Source: Microterricola pindariensis
GTDB lineage: Bacteria; Actinomycetota; Actinomycetes; Actinomycetales; Microbacteriaceae
Assembly: GCF_002936985.1 (NCBI RefSeq)
Contig: NZ_MPZN01000004.1
Location: 59,419 to 123,418, forward strand
Direction: 5' to 3'
DNA: 64,000 bases
The notes under the pieces are model-generated. The model was not told where the DNA came from, ran no database searches, and saw nothing but the letters and a program-made list of their open reading frames with translations. This document shows, in pieces, positions 56,826-64,000 of the stretch (positions are counted from its first letter, which is position 1; each line of letters starts with the position of its first letter). A program made the position numbers and the translations under genes.

Positions 56826-58826
56826 TCAGCAGCCGCCGAGGCGTGCGATGTTCTCGTTGAGCGCGGCCGGGCCGCCCAGAAGCCGCAGCGAGCTGACGTT
56901 CAGACGTTGCTTGAGCTCAGAGCGCAGCTCACCGCTGACACAACCGGGGAACGTCACGTAAAGCGGGCTGCCGGCACGTGCAGCAGCGGCCGAACCAGCA
57001 AGCGCATCGGGAAAGCTTATGCTGGTCGCAAGGTAGGCGGTCGTGGCGTTCGGAAATGCGTCCCGATTTATGATCACGCTGGTGAGCTCGCGAGTCTCGC
57101 CGGCCAAGCGACTCACCTTCGTTATGCGCGCCTTCAGACCGGACTCGACGCCAGGCGCCACCGCGGCTGGCCCGCCGACTATCTTGACGGTAGTCACGTT
57201 GCGCGACGTCAGGTAGTTGACTGTGTCGGAGTCAGCGCCGTTGTTCGCCCCGTTAACCAGCAACACTGGAATCTTGGACTTGCCGGCTGCGGCGCTGGCC
57301 GAAAGCGCATCGGGGTAGTTTAGACCCGTGGCAATATAGACGCTTGTAGCGGCGCCAAAGGCGTGTTGGGCTACCATCCGCGACGTGTCGTAACGGTCGC
57401 TGCCCGCGATGCGGGTCACGGGCGCGATCGTCTTGAGAGCGGCGACGACGGCGTCACTCACTGCTGCCGGGCCGCCTACGACAACGATCGCCTGAGGATT
57501 GACGCGCTTCAGCTCTGCCGTAGTGGGGTCCGGCACATAGCCCGGGTTGGTAAGGAGCAGTGGCCCTCCTTGGGCTGCTGCCGCGGGTCCAGCCGCGAGG
57601 GCATCGGGGAAGTCCTCGCCTGTGACGACATAGGCGACCGGAACCCGGCGCTCGCCATCGAAACTGGAGCGAGAAATAGCCGCGGCAGTGTCATAGCGGT
57701 CACTTCCCGCAATACGTTGAGGGTTCGGAATCGGAGTTCCTGTCGGGTTCCCGAACCAATCTGAGTACAACCGCCAGAAGTTCCTATTGCCATACGATGA
57801 GCATGAATCGCCAGTACCGTACATGTTTGCGAGCGCCGCAGCATTCGGCTGCACCGGCGTGTAGTTGTATAGGGCGTGCGTTGCGACGTTCTCGATGAAT
57901 ACTCCACTACCACCGCAGTTCGTCAAGGGCTTGTACTGAATGACGGTCGTCTCGCCAAGAGGATATTTTTTGTAGTGCGATGAGCCCGGGTTCGTGTACC
58001 ACACAAGCTGTCTAGCTGCCGAAAACATCTGGTTGAAGAACCCGTATGAACTCTTATCGCAGTCGCTTGTATCCGGGCACGCGTAGCCCATCGCCTTTCG
58101 AAGGTGGCCTTCCCAACGCGGGTCTGACCTAGGCATGGAAACGAGCGACGTCTCCTTCTCGAGGGTCACTAGAAGCACCTTCGCGCTAATGCCACATGCT
58201 CGCTGAACTTTGTAGATGATGCTTGAAACCAGCTCGTTGCGTGAGCCTGGGTAGGTTGCACAGGTTCCGTAGCTCAAGGTAGTCGTGGACGTGTCCATCC
58301 GATACGAATTAATACAGTTCGTGCCGGAGCAATTGCTATCGAGAAAAGCTTGAATCTCGTTCTCCGTCATCGCCCATGAATCGAAGAAATTGTAGTCGCT
58401 AACAAGATTGCCTGCACGGAATCCTGATGCTGTTGCAACCCTGAGCTGAGGCACCGTCTCAGCTGCCATGGTCGGCAGCACCTCCGCGGGCGCCTCGCTC
58501 TCGGCATCATCGTTGAGTTCGGGAGCCTTCGGCTCGGGTTCGACCACAGCCGGGAGCTCTGTTGAGGGCTCTGTTGAGGGCTCTGTCGAGGGCTCTGTCG
58601 AGGGCTCTGTCGAGGGCTCTGTTGAGGGCTCCGTCGTCGGATCCGACGTTGGGCCCGATCCTGGCTCAGTCGATGGCGCCGGAGATGAGCCGAGAGTCGG
58701 GGCGGGCGTGGAAACACCTCCGGTTTCGGCGAAGGCAACCCCCGTCGGGGCAAAGCTCAGCCCCGTAGCAAGGACGAGGCTGCTGAGGCCGAGGGCGACC
58801 GATTGTCGGAAGAGTTTCGCGCGCAT
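56826..58826 (-). CDS. Secreted cell-wall-binding-repeat protein with a lysozyme-like domain
   Basis: A 666-residue protein. The signal peptide (about 1-33) ends TGVAFAE. A Ser/Thr/Glu/Pro linker with PSTE repeats follows, then a helical domain (about 130-375) with KVLLVTLEKETSLVSMP and CDKSSYGFFNQMFSAARQL. This resembles soluble lytic transglycosylase/hemagglutinin-type domains, the first Glu being a candidate catalytic residue. The C-terminus has three cell-wall-binding repeat 2 units beginning RIAGSDRYDT, RIAGSDRYDT and a degenerate RLAGETREL. G+C and codon use are lower than in neighbours. TAGCAT 7 nt upstream supports the ATG at 58826. Confidence 0.88.
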   Translation of the reverse strand: MRAKLFRQSVALGLSSLVLATGLSFAPTGVAFAETGGVSTPAPTLGSSPAPSTEPGSGPTSDPTTEPSTEPSTEPSTEPSTEPSTEPSTELPAVVEPEPKAPELNDDAESEAPAEVLPTMAAETVPQLRVATASGFRAGNLVSDYNFFDSWAMTENEIQAFLDSNCSGTNCINSYRMDTSTTTLSYGTCATYPGSRNELVSSIIYKVQRACGISAKVLLVTLEKETSLVSMPRSDPRWEGHLRKAMGYACPDTSDCDKSSYGFFNQMFSAARQLVWYTNPGSSHYKKYPLGETTVIQYKPLTNCGGSGVFIENVATHALYNYTPVQPNAAALANMYGTGDSCSSYGNRNFWRLYSDWFGNPTGTPIPNPQRIAGSDRYDTAAAISRSSFDGERRVPVAYVVTGEDFPDALAAGPAAAAQGGPLLLTNPGYVPDPTTAELKRVNPQAIVVVGGPAAVSDAVVAALKTIAPVTRIAGSDRYDTSRMVAQHAFGAATSVYIATGLNYPDALSASAAAGKSKIPVLLVNGANNGADSDTVNYLTSRNVTTVKIVGGPAAVAPGVESGLKARITKVSRLAGETRELTSVIINRDAFPNATTAYLATSISFPDALAGSAAAARAGSPLYVTFPGCVSGELRSELKQRLNVSSLRLLGGPAALNENIARLGGC
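58564..58635 (-). repeat. Six 12-bp tandem repeats (TEPS linker)
   Basis: Six units of GAGGGCTCTGTC (plus strand) with minor changes encode repeated Thr-Glu-Pro-Ser in the secreted protein. They are prone to length change. Confidence 0.9.
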
Positions 58827-58833
58827 GACCCCC

Positions 58834-58839
58834 ATGCTA
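58834..58839 (-). promoter_or_regulatory. -10 box (TAGCAT), leaderless cell-wall-binding gene
   Basis: TAGCAT on the minus strand ends 7 nt before the ATG at 58826. Confidence 0.45.
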
Positions 58840-58974
58840 GGGCGAGAATTCCAAATGTCCGGGGCGACAGGCGCCAATATAGAAAGCCTGTGGCGGGAAT
58901 CTCGGTGACAGTCCCGTCATGCCGTACTCCGGGCGATTCTAGGCCACTTTTACGCCCCGTGCCCGTCTGTTGAT

Positions 58975-59460
58975 GGCAGCAACGGGTTATTGCGAGTTCA
59001 GGTCGTTTCAGGCACCGTCGAAGGAACCATCGCGCAACGCCACTGCTTCGACTGCTGACGCGAGTCGGGCCATCGCACTCTTGCTTGGGGCCGTGTTGTT
59101 ACTGGGGCGGGCCTCGGCCCAACCGCCGTGGCGCAGCAGGCTGAGACAACAGAGCTGATTGACTCATCGGGCGACGCTCTCGCCGAACGGAAGGACGCCG
59201 GCACGGTCGCAGCGTACTCCGGGCAGGAATCTCACCTCTCGTAGAGATGTCGCCTCCGAGCACCTGCCCGACGAGGTGCGGCACGTCACCGAGAGCATGG
59301 AGTTGATCGCAATCGCCGGCACGGCCACCGACGGCTCACCACCGACACGCCTGGCATCGTTGCGCCCGAGTTCCCCGCCGGGTTGACGGCGGGAGCCTTC
59401 GACACTGTCGTCAGCGGCGCTTACCTGGTCACTGCGCGCAGGCGGCATCGTCAACGACTA
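58975..59460 (+). pseudogene. Decayed gene for a secreted protein (several frameshifts)
   Basis: No intact gene fills 58.85-59.55 kb. Plus-strand pieces join into one protein-like text if frames are shifted: RAIALLLGAV, then (frame change near 59095-59105) VVTGAGLGPTAVAQ ending like a signal-peptide cleavage site and ETTELIDSSGDALAERKDAG; a stop at 59242; then EHLPDEVRHVTESMELIAIA and, after another shift near 59335, DTPGIVAPEFPAGLTAGAFD. The pieces keep an actinobacterial style but no frame is whole. The family is not recognised. Confidence 0.4.
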
Positions 59461-59477
59461 TTCGCCGCCCCGCAAGT

Positions 59478-59514
59478 GCAGAACTGCCCCGTCGATTCGA
59501 CGGGGCAGTTCTGC
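59478..59514 (-). terminator. Terminator hairpin downstream of rmlA
   Basis: A perfect 17-bp stem (GCAGAACTGCCCCGTCG) with a 3-nt loop lies 41 nt after the rmlA stop on the minus strand; it lacks a T-run. Confidence 0.75.
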
Positions 59515-59555
59515 CCGCAGGTGCGAAGCTACGTGGCGTGGCGCTTCCTCGGCGC

Positions 59556-60422
59556 CTAGCCGGCTTCTACGAGCCGCTTCAGGTACCGTCCGTATCCGCT
59601 CTTCACGAGCGGGGCAGCGAGTCCCTGCAGCTGGGCGTCGTCGATCCAGCCGGCACGCCAGGCGATCTCCTCGATGCATCCGACCTTGAACCCCTGACGG
59701 TCTTCGATCACCCGCACGTACTCGGAGGCCTGCATCATCGACTCGAATGTGCCGGTGTCCAACCACGCGGTGCCGCGATCGAGAACCTGCACCTGCAGCT
59801 TGCCCGCCTGCAGGTAGCGCTCGTTGACGGTGGAGATCTCCAGCTCGCCGCGGGCGCTCGGCTCGATCGTCTTGGCGATCTCGACGACCGAGTTGTCGTA
59901 GAAGTACAGGCCGGGCACGGCGTAGTTGCTCTTCGGTTTGACCGGCTTCTCCTCGATCGAGACGGCGGTGAAGTCCTCGTCGAACTCAACGACGCCGTAG
60001 GAGGTCGGGTCGCTGACCTGGTACGCGAAGATCAGCGCGCCGTCGACCTCGTTGTGCTTGCGCAGCGCCGAGCCAAGGCCGGTGCCGTGGAAGATGTTGT
60101 CGCCGAGCACGAGGGCAACGCTCTCGTCGCCGATGAACTCCTCGCCGATGATGAAGGCCTGGGCGAGGCCGTCCGGGGACGGCTGCTCGGCGTACTGGAT
60201 CGAGATGCCGAGGTCGGAGCCGTCGCCGAAGAGGGCGCGGAACTGGCTGTTGTACTCCGGGGTGGTGATGATCAGGATCTCGTTGATCCCGGCCATCATC
60301 AGTGTCGACAGGGGGTAGTAGATCATCGGCTTGTCGTAGATCGGCATCAGCTGCTTGGAGATGCCCTTGGTGATCGGCCAGAGCCGGGTGCCGGAGCCGC
60401 CGGCCAGAATAATTCCGCGCAT
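59556..60422 (-). CDS. rmlA: Glucose-1-phosphate thymidylyltransferase
   Basis: A 288-residue nucleotidyltransferase making dTDP-glucose from glucose-1-phosphate and dTTP, the first step to dTDP-L-rhamnose. The nucleotide-binding [20 protein letters not shown] (about 8-27), the metal-binding [20 protein letters not shown] and the [11 protein letters not shown] block are all present. Length and N-terminus [14 protein letters not shown] are the family norm. It follows rmlC by 2 nt in one operon. Confidence 0.96.
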   Translation of the reverse strand: MRGIILAGGSGTRLWPITKGISKQLMPIYDKPMIYYPLSTLMMAGINEILIITTPEYNSQFRALFGDGSDLGISIQYAEQPSPDGLAQAFIIGEEFIGDESVALVLGDNIFHGTGLGSALRKHNEVDGALIFAYQVSDPTSYGVVEFDEDFTAVSIEEKPVKPKSNYAVPGLYFYDNSVVEIAKTIEPSARGELEISTVNERYLQAGKLQVQVLDRGTAWLDTGTFESMMQASEYVRVIEDRQGFKVGCIEEIAWRAGWIDDAQLQGLAAPLVKSGYGRYLKRLVEAG

Positions 60423-60424
60423 GT

Positions 60425-61033
60425 TTATGCCTTTGTGTTCAATGTCTCGTAGTACGCCCGTGCAGCTTCCCAGCTGGGCAGAATTCCGGATGCCGCGGCC
60501 TCGGCGAGGCTCGGGGCGTCGGTGTCCTTCGGCGAGAGCAGTGCCTCGCTGAGGTCGATGCCGAACTCGAGCCCGATCTCGGGGTCGAGCGGGTTGATGC
60601 CGTGCTCACGCCCCGGGTTGAAGGTGTCGGTGACCAGGTAGCTCACGGTCGCGTTCTCGGTCAGCGCCACGAAGCAGTGGCCGAGGCCCTCGGCGATGTA
60701 GATCGCGCGGCGGTCCTTGTCGTCCAGGAGCACGGAATCCCACTGGCCGAATGTCGGCGAACCGACGCGGATGTCGATGACGAAGTCGAGCACGGCGCCG
60801 TGCGGAGCCGTCACGTACTTGGCCTGGCTCGGCGGGATGTCAGCGAAGTGGATGCCGCGCACGGAGCCGCGCTTGGACACCGAGGTGTTGGCCTGCTTCA
60901 GATCGATCGAGTGACCGACGACCTCTTCGAGCTTGTCGAAGCGGTACCACTCGAGGAAGACCCCACGGTCATCACCGAATTGCTTCGGGGTGATCTCGTA
61001 GCTGTCTGGAATGCTCAGTTCACGGATTTGCAC
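60425..61033 (-). CDS. rmlC: dTDP-4-dehydrorhamnose 3,5-epimerase
   Basis: A 202-residue cupin-fold epimerase, third enzyme of the dTDP-L-rhamnose route. The catalytic-histidine block [33 protein letters not shown] and [24 protein letters not shown] are typical. The GTG at 61033 starts at the family position ([11 protein letters not shown]) and lies 7 nt after TAGACT, so it is probably leaderless; the frame is open further upstream. It is operonic with rmlA and divergent from rmlD. Confidence 0.93.
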   Translation of the reverse strand: MQIRELSIPDSYEITPKQFGDDRGVFLEWYRFDKLEEVVGHSIDLKQANTSVSKRGSVRGIHFADIPPSQAKYVTAPHGAVLDFVIDIRVGSPTFGQWDSVLLDDKDRRAIYIAEGLGHCFVALTENATVSYLVTDTFNPGREHGINPLDPEIGLEFGIDLSEALLSPKDTDAPSLAEAAASGILPSWEAARAYYETLNTKA

Positions 61034-61040
61034 GCCTGAG

Positions 61041-61046
61041 AGTCTA
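61041..61046 (-). promoter_or_regulatory. -10 box (TAGACT), leaderless rmlC-rmlA operon
   Basis: TAGACT on the minus strand ends 7 nt before the GTG at 61033. Confidence 0.5.
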
Positions 61047-61095
61047 TCAATCAGCGGCTGGGAGAGCTGTGGGGACGCTCTCGGCATGCCCCGCA

Positions 61096-61101
61096 TAACA
61101 T
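61096..61101 (+). promoter_or_regulatory. -10 box (TAACAT), leaderless rmlD
   Basis: TAACAT ends 6 nt before the ATG at 61108. Confidence 0.45.
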
Positions 61102-61107
61102 GGACGC

Positions 61108-61965
61108 ATGCGATACCTGATTACCGGCGCGTCCGGCATGCTCGGAACCGACCTCCAGAATGCCCTCACCGGCCGCGATGTCACGGCCCTCGGCCGCACC
61201 GACCTCGACGTGACCGACCTCGACGCCGTGCGCGCGGCCGTCGCCGGCCACGACGTCGTGATCAATGCCGCCGCGTACACGAAGGTCGACGACGCGGAGA
61301 GCAACGAGGACGCAGCGTACGCCGTCAACGCGACGGGCGCGAAGAATCTCGCCCGTGTGGCCCGGGAGGCCGGCGCAAAGCTGATCCAGGTATCCACCGA
61401 CTACGTCTTCGACGGTGTCGCCACCTCGCCGTACCCGGAGACTGCGCCCCGCGCCCCGATCTCGGCGTATGGCCGCACCAAGGCCGCCGGCGAGGAGCTG
61501 GCCACCGCCGAGCATCCAGCGGGCACCTACATCGTGCGCACCGCCTGGCTCTACGGCCAGCACGGCCCGAACTTCGCGGCGACCATGCTGCGCCTGGCCG
61601 GCAGCCACCAGACGGTCAGCGTCGTCGTCGACCAGCTCGGCCAGCCCACCTGGACGGCGGACCTGGCCCGCCAGATCGTGCTGCTCGCCGACTCGGATGC
61701 CCCGGCCGGTGCCTACCACGGCACCAATGCGGGCCAGGCGTCCTGGTTCGACTTCACCCAGGCGATCTTCTCCGAGGTCGGCCTCGACCCCGAGCGGGTG
61801 CAGCCGACCGACAGCACCGCTTTCGTGCGTCCTGCTCCTCGCCCGTCGTACTCCGTGCTCGGCCATGATGCCTGGGCTGCCGCCGGACTGCCGGAGATGC
61901 GGGACTGGCGCGAGGCTCTGGCCGAGGCCGTTGCAACGGGTGCCGTCGCGAAGCCTGCCGCTTAG
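61108..61965 (+). CDS. rmlD: dTDP-4-dehydrorhamnose reductase
   Basis: A 285-residue SDR enzyme, last step to dTDP-L-rhamnose. The NAD(P)-binding GASGMLG (7-13), INAAAYTKVDDAESNEDAAY, VSTDYVFDG and the catalytic Tyr/Lys in YGRTKAAGE are present; VVVDQLGQPTWTADLA is another RmlD marker. It is divergent from rmlC-rmlA. The dehydratase gene rmlB is not in the window, so the pathway is completed elsewhere. Confidence 0.95.
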   Translation: MRYLITGASGMLGTDLQNALTGRDVTALGRTDLDVTDLDAVRAAVAGHDVVINAAAYTKVDDAESNEDAAYAVNATGAKNLARVAREAGAKLIQVSTDYVFDGVATSPYPETAPRAPISAYGRTKAAGEELATAEHPAGTYIVRTAWLYGQHGPNFAATMLRLAGSHQTVSVVVDQLGQPTWTADLARQIVLLADSDAPAGAYHGTNAGQASWFDFTQAIFSEVGLDPERVQPTDSTAFVRPAPRPSYSVLGHDAWAAAGLPEMRDWREALAEAVATGAVAKPAA

Positions 61966-61984
61966 CCCGCACCGCCGCTGACGT

Positions 61985-63385
61985 TCAGAACGGCGCGGCG
62001 TCGTCAGCGTTGTGTGGCGGCCCCGGTAGCGCTCCCCCACTGGTTGAGTCTGTCGAAACCCTCGGGGATTGCGGCGGGGCGTGTTGCATCCGGGACGGTG
62101 TCGTCGTGTACTCCCGGCCGCCCGGCGACCTCCAGTTCAGCGTCCCGTTGCCGGTCTGCTCGACCCGCCAGCGGGAGTTGTGCTTGAGCCGGTGGTGCTT
62201 CTTGCACAACACCGCCAGATTGGCCTCGACGGTCAGCCCGCCGTTCTCCCAGGCCCGGGTGTGGTCGGTCTCGGAGCGCTCCGCCTTCCGCGTGCAGCCG
62301 GGGAACCTGCAGGTCTCGTCCCGGTACAGGATCCAGCGCCGCATCGAGGCGCTCAGCCGGTACTGGGTGGGGTCCAGCTGCAGCGGGGTGCCGTCGAGGG
62401 GGTCGGTGAGGATGCGGTGCAGGGTCGGGGCCTCGGCGACGAGTCGCCGGGCGGTGTCGGCGTCGATCGGCCCGTAGCCGTGGAGCTCGGCCGGCTCCTC
62501 GGAGGTGCCGATCAGGGTGTCGATGCCGATGGTGAGTTTGGGGACGGCGACGAAGACCTCGGGGCGGGCGAACGCGAGCGTCGGGATGTGGGTCTGGCCG
62601 TCGTCGGTGCTCTGCGCCGGGAGGCCGAGGAGGAGCTCGGCGGCGATGTCGGCCTCGAGCTGGGCGTGCGTGCCCGCGCTCAGGATGCCGTCCGCCGCCT
62701 CGCCCGTCACCTCTCCCGTCGCCTCGGCCGCCTCCTTCTGCGCCTCCGTGGCAAGATCGCCCACCCGGGTGCTGATGGCCAGGGCCTTCTCCGCCTCGAG
62801 GTAGAGGTGCAGCCAGGCCATCCCATCGGCGTCCGGCTCGAACACCAGGCGGCGGTCGGCCCGGGAGGTGGCGGCCCGCTCGGCCAGGGCGTCCGGGTGC
62901 AGCCGGTCGCGGAGCCGGGCAACCGCCCGGTGGAACGCGGACACGTTCATGGTGCGGGCCTTGACCAGCGCCTCCCGCTCCAAGCGGGCGTGTAGGGCAG
63001 GGGGAAGGAAGACGGCGGCGGCGAGGATCTCGCGGGCGTGCCGGAGTGTGATGGTCCCGGCGGAGAGTTCGGCCAGCGTGTTGGTGAAGGTGCCGCAGAG
63101 CTGGCCGGCCTCGTAGATCAGTCCGACCATGGTGCGCTCTTGCACCCGGAGGATCAGGGCGAGCTCGGCGGTGATGCTGCGCCTCGCGAACTGCTCGTCC
63201 AGGGAGGGTCGGCCGCCGAGCGGGTCGGCTATTGCCACCGCCCGGCGCATGGCGGAATCGATGCGCCGGTAGCGCTCGGCCTGCAGAGCGCACTCCGCGG
63301 AAGCCCCCAGGGACAGCTCGGCCAGGTCCGCGTCCAGCACCGGGTCGGACCCGGTTCCGAGGGCCTGCGCTGGCTGCGTTTCCAT
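61985..63385 (-). CDS. DUF222 (13E12-type) protein with C-terminal HNH nuclease domain
   Basis: A 466-residue protein. A helical DUF222 domain (about 40-330) precedes an HNH endonuclease motif (about 355-415): CRFPGC, then SETDHTRAWENGGL and NLAVLCKKHHRLKH, giving the expected Cys pairs and HNH histidines. Such genes are multicopy in Microbacteriaceae and mycobacteria and may be parasitic. The C-terminal 40 residues contain VSTDSTSGG, coded by sequence identical to a common Microbacteriaceae intergenic repeat (62040-62063). It converges on rmlD. Confidence 0.88.
   Translation of the reverse strand: METQPAQALGTGSDPVLDADLAELSLGASAECALQAERYRRIDSAMRRAVAIADPLGGRPSLDEQFARRSITAELALILRVQERTMVGLIYEAGQLCGTFTNTLAELSAGTITLRHAREILAAAVFLPPALHARLEREALVKARTMNVSAFHRAVARLRDRLHPDALAERAATSRADRRLVFEPDADGMAWLHLYLEAEKALAISTRVGDLATEAQKEAAEATGEVTGEAADGILSAGTHAQLEADIAAELLLGLPAQSTDDGQTHIPTLAFARPEVFVAVPKLTIGIDTLIGTSEEPAELHGYGPIDADTARRLVAEAPTLHRILTDPLDGTPLQLDPTQYRLSASMRRWILYRDETCRFPGCTRKAERSETDHTRAWENGGLTVEANLAVLCKKHHRLKHNSRWRVEQTGNGTLNWRSPGGREYTTTPSRMQHAPPQSPRVSTDSTSGGALPGPPHNADDAAPF
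62040..62063. repeat. Copy of a dispersed intergenic repeat inside the HNH gene
   Basis: TGGTTGAGTCTGTCGAAACC matches the kind of short palindromic repeat found between genes throughout Microbacteriaceae chromosomes, here read as codons near the end of the HNH gene. The family link is from memory, not a search. Confidence 0.45.
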
Positions 63386-63506
63386 GACTAAAGCGTCTCA
63401 CCGACCTCTGACACTGAGTGGCGAAAACAGGCCCAAAACAGGCCGTTTCTGAGTGATGCTCGGGTTCTGTTATCTGATCGTGACCTTCGGGGGCGAGCGT
63501 TGCGGG

Positions 63507-63558
63507 CTGGCTCCGGGGCTTCGCTCGTTCCTCGCTCAGCCGACGTGGGAAGAGGCGT
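63507..63558 (+). repeat. 51-bp direct repeat, copy 1
   Basis: Bases 63508-63558 recur exactly at 63850-63900 (start TGGCTCCGGGGCTTCGCTCG). The region between 63386 and 64000 holds no gene. Confidence 0.9.
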
Positions 63559-63624
63559 TCAGTCGACGTGAGGGCGAGCGGGGACTCGGAGCGCGGGGGC
63601 AGGTTGGCGAGGTCGGGTCGCCGC

Positions 63625-63660
63625 GTCTCGATACGGCGCTGGCGCGCCTACTCGACCAAC
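63625..63660. repeat. Microbacteriaceae-type intergenic palindromic element
   Basis: GTCTCGATACGGCGCTGGCG followed by CGCCTACTCGACCAAC resembles dispersed elements of the form CTCGATACG...CTACTCGACCA known between genes in this family (recalled, not searched). Confidence 0.5.
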
Positions 63661-63697
63661 GGTGGTGGCGGCAGCTTGCCCCCGCGGCCGGCCTCCG

Positions 63698-63760
63698 CAC
63701 GTCGGCTGGAGGGGGCCGCGCCGCGAGGAACGAGCAGCGCAGCCCCCGAAGCCCGGGAGC
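63698..63760 (-). repeat. Degenerate inverted copy of the 51-bp repeat
   Basis: CACGTCGGCTG ... GCGAGGAACGAGC ... CCGAAGCCCGGGAGC is the reverse complement of the 51-bp unit with insertions and changes. Confidence 0.65.
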
Positions 63761-63849
63761 TAACAGGGAACATGCGCCTGCAGCATCTGGGGTGCGGCGC
63801 CCGAGCCTCGTGCGGCATTGGTGCGCACACGAGCAGCCGTGTCAGGTTG

Positions 63850-63900
63850 TGGCTCCGGGGCTTCGCTCGTTCCTCGCTCAGCCGACGTGGGAAGAGGCGT
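63850..63900 (+). repeat. 51-bp direct repeat, copy 2
   Basis: An exact copy of 63508-63558; its right end forms the first unit of the tandem array. Confidence 0.9.
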
Positions 63901-64000
63901 CCAGCCGACGTGGGAAGAGGCGTCCAGCCGAAGTGGGAAGAGGCGTCCAGCCGAAGTGGGGAGGGGCGCTCGGCCGACGTGGGGAGGGCGCTCGGCCGAG
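63879..64000 (+). repeat. 23-bp tandem array running off the window
   Basis: Units begin CAGCCGACGTGGG and end GAGGCGTC: 63879-63901, 63902-63924, 63925-63947, then degenerate units from 63948 and 63972. The array continues past the window edge. No spacers and no cas genes. Confidence 0.85.

Noticed and set aside
61985..63385. Homing endonuclease, intron or insertion sequence around the HNH gene
   Set aside because: DUF222 plus HNH is a known chromosomal multicopy family; no transposase, intron structure or terminal inverted repeats were found.
63648..63830. 60-residue minus-strand frame in the repeat region
   Set aside because: Arg/Pro/Cys-rich without motifs, overlapping repeat relics; no ribosome site.
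63879..64000. CRISPR array
   Set aside because: Units are contiguous without spacers, degenerate toward one side, and no cas gene is present.

Overview
The window is chromosomal DNA from a high-G+C actinobacterium, most probably a member of the Microbacteriaceae. The evidence is the codon bias (almost every third position G or C), an MtrAB-LpqB operon, a WhiB regulator, a Rv3235-family protein, a DUF3499 protein, a DUF222/HNH gene, and very many start codons only 6-10 nt downstream of a TANNNT box (leaderless or nearly leaderless transcripts). The order of the conserved genes resembles the Mycobacterium tuberculosis stretch from about Rv3220 to Rv3274: a pdtaS-like start, Rv3235, secA1, hpf, comF, lpqB, mtrB, mtrA, ahcY, DUF3499, a zincin-like protein, whiB2, manA, an acyl-CoA dehydrogenase, wbbL-like and rml genes. 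No rRNA, tRNA, CRISPR or transposase was seen.

Layout. 1-4.2 kb: the start of a sensor kinase, a CpaE-like ATPase paired with a SAF-domain membrane protein, a small HTH protein, and the Rv3235 and DUF2871 genes. 4.2-12.9 kb (minus strand): the conserved cell-envelope and stress run mtrA-mtrB-lpqB-comF-hpf-secA. 13-20.4 kb: a membrane-associated MoxR module (GPDPase-like membrane protein, DUF4129, DUF4350, MoxR ATPase, DUF58), with divergent SpoIIM-family and RDD genes. 20.5-32.5 kb: housekeeping and regulation (ahcY, DUF3499, DUF5719, a large membrane glycosyltransferase, a WhiB protein, galE, a GlxA/AraC-type regulator, manA, acyl-CoA dehydrogenase).

32.5-62 kb: a large surface-glycopolymer locus. 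It holds two Wzy/ligase-like membrane proteins, a DUF4012 protein, a Wzx-like flippase, at least seven glycosyltransferase genes (one GT2-GT4 fusion next to a stand-alone paralogue of its GT4 half, and one tandem GT2-GT2), three large GT-C/DUF2142-type membrane proteins, a DUF2304 protein, a Wzm/Wzt ABC exporter with a WbbL-like rhamnosyltransferase, a secreted cell-wall-binding-repeat protein, and rmlA-rmlC divergent from rmlD. rmlB is not in the window. The genes would make dTDP-rhamnose and other activated sugars, assemble a rhamnose-containing polymer on a lipid carrier, and export it through the Wzm/Wzt transporter or the flippase/polymerase route.

62-64 kb: a DUF222/HNH gene, then about 600 bp of repeats: a 51-bp exact direct repeat, a degraded inverted copy, a Microbacteriaceae-type intergenic palindrome, and a 23-bp tandem array running off the window. 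Between 58.9 and 59.5 kb lies an apparent secreted-protein gene relic with several frameshifts. Most long reading frames antisense to these genes are high-G+C shadows and are left out.
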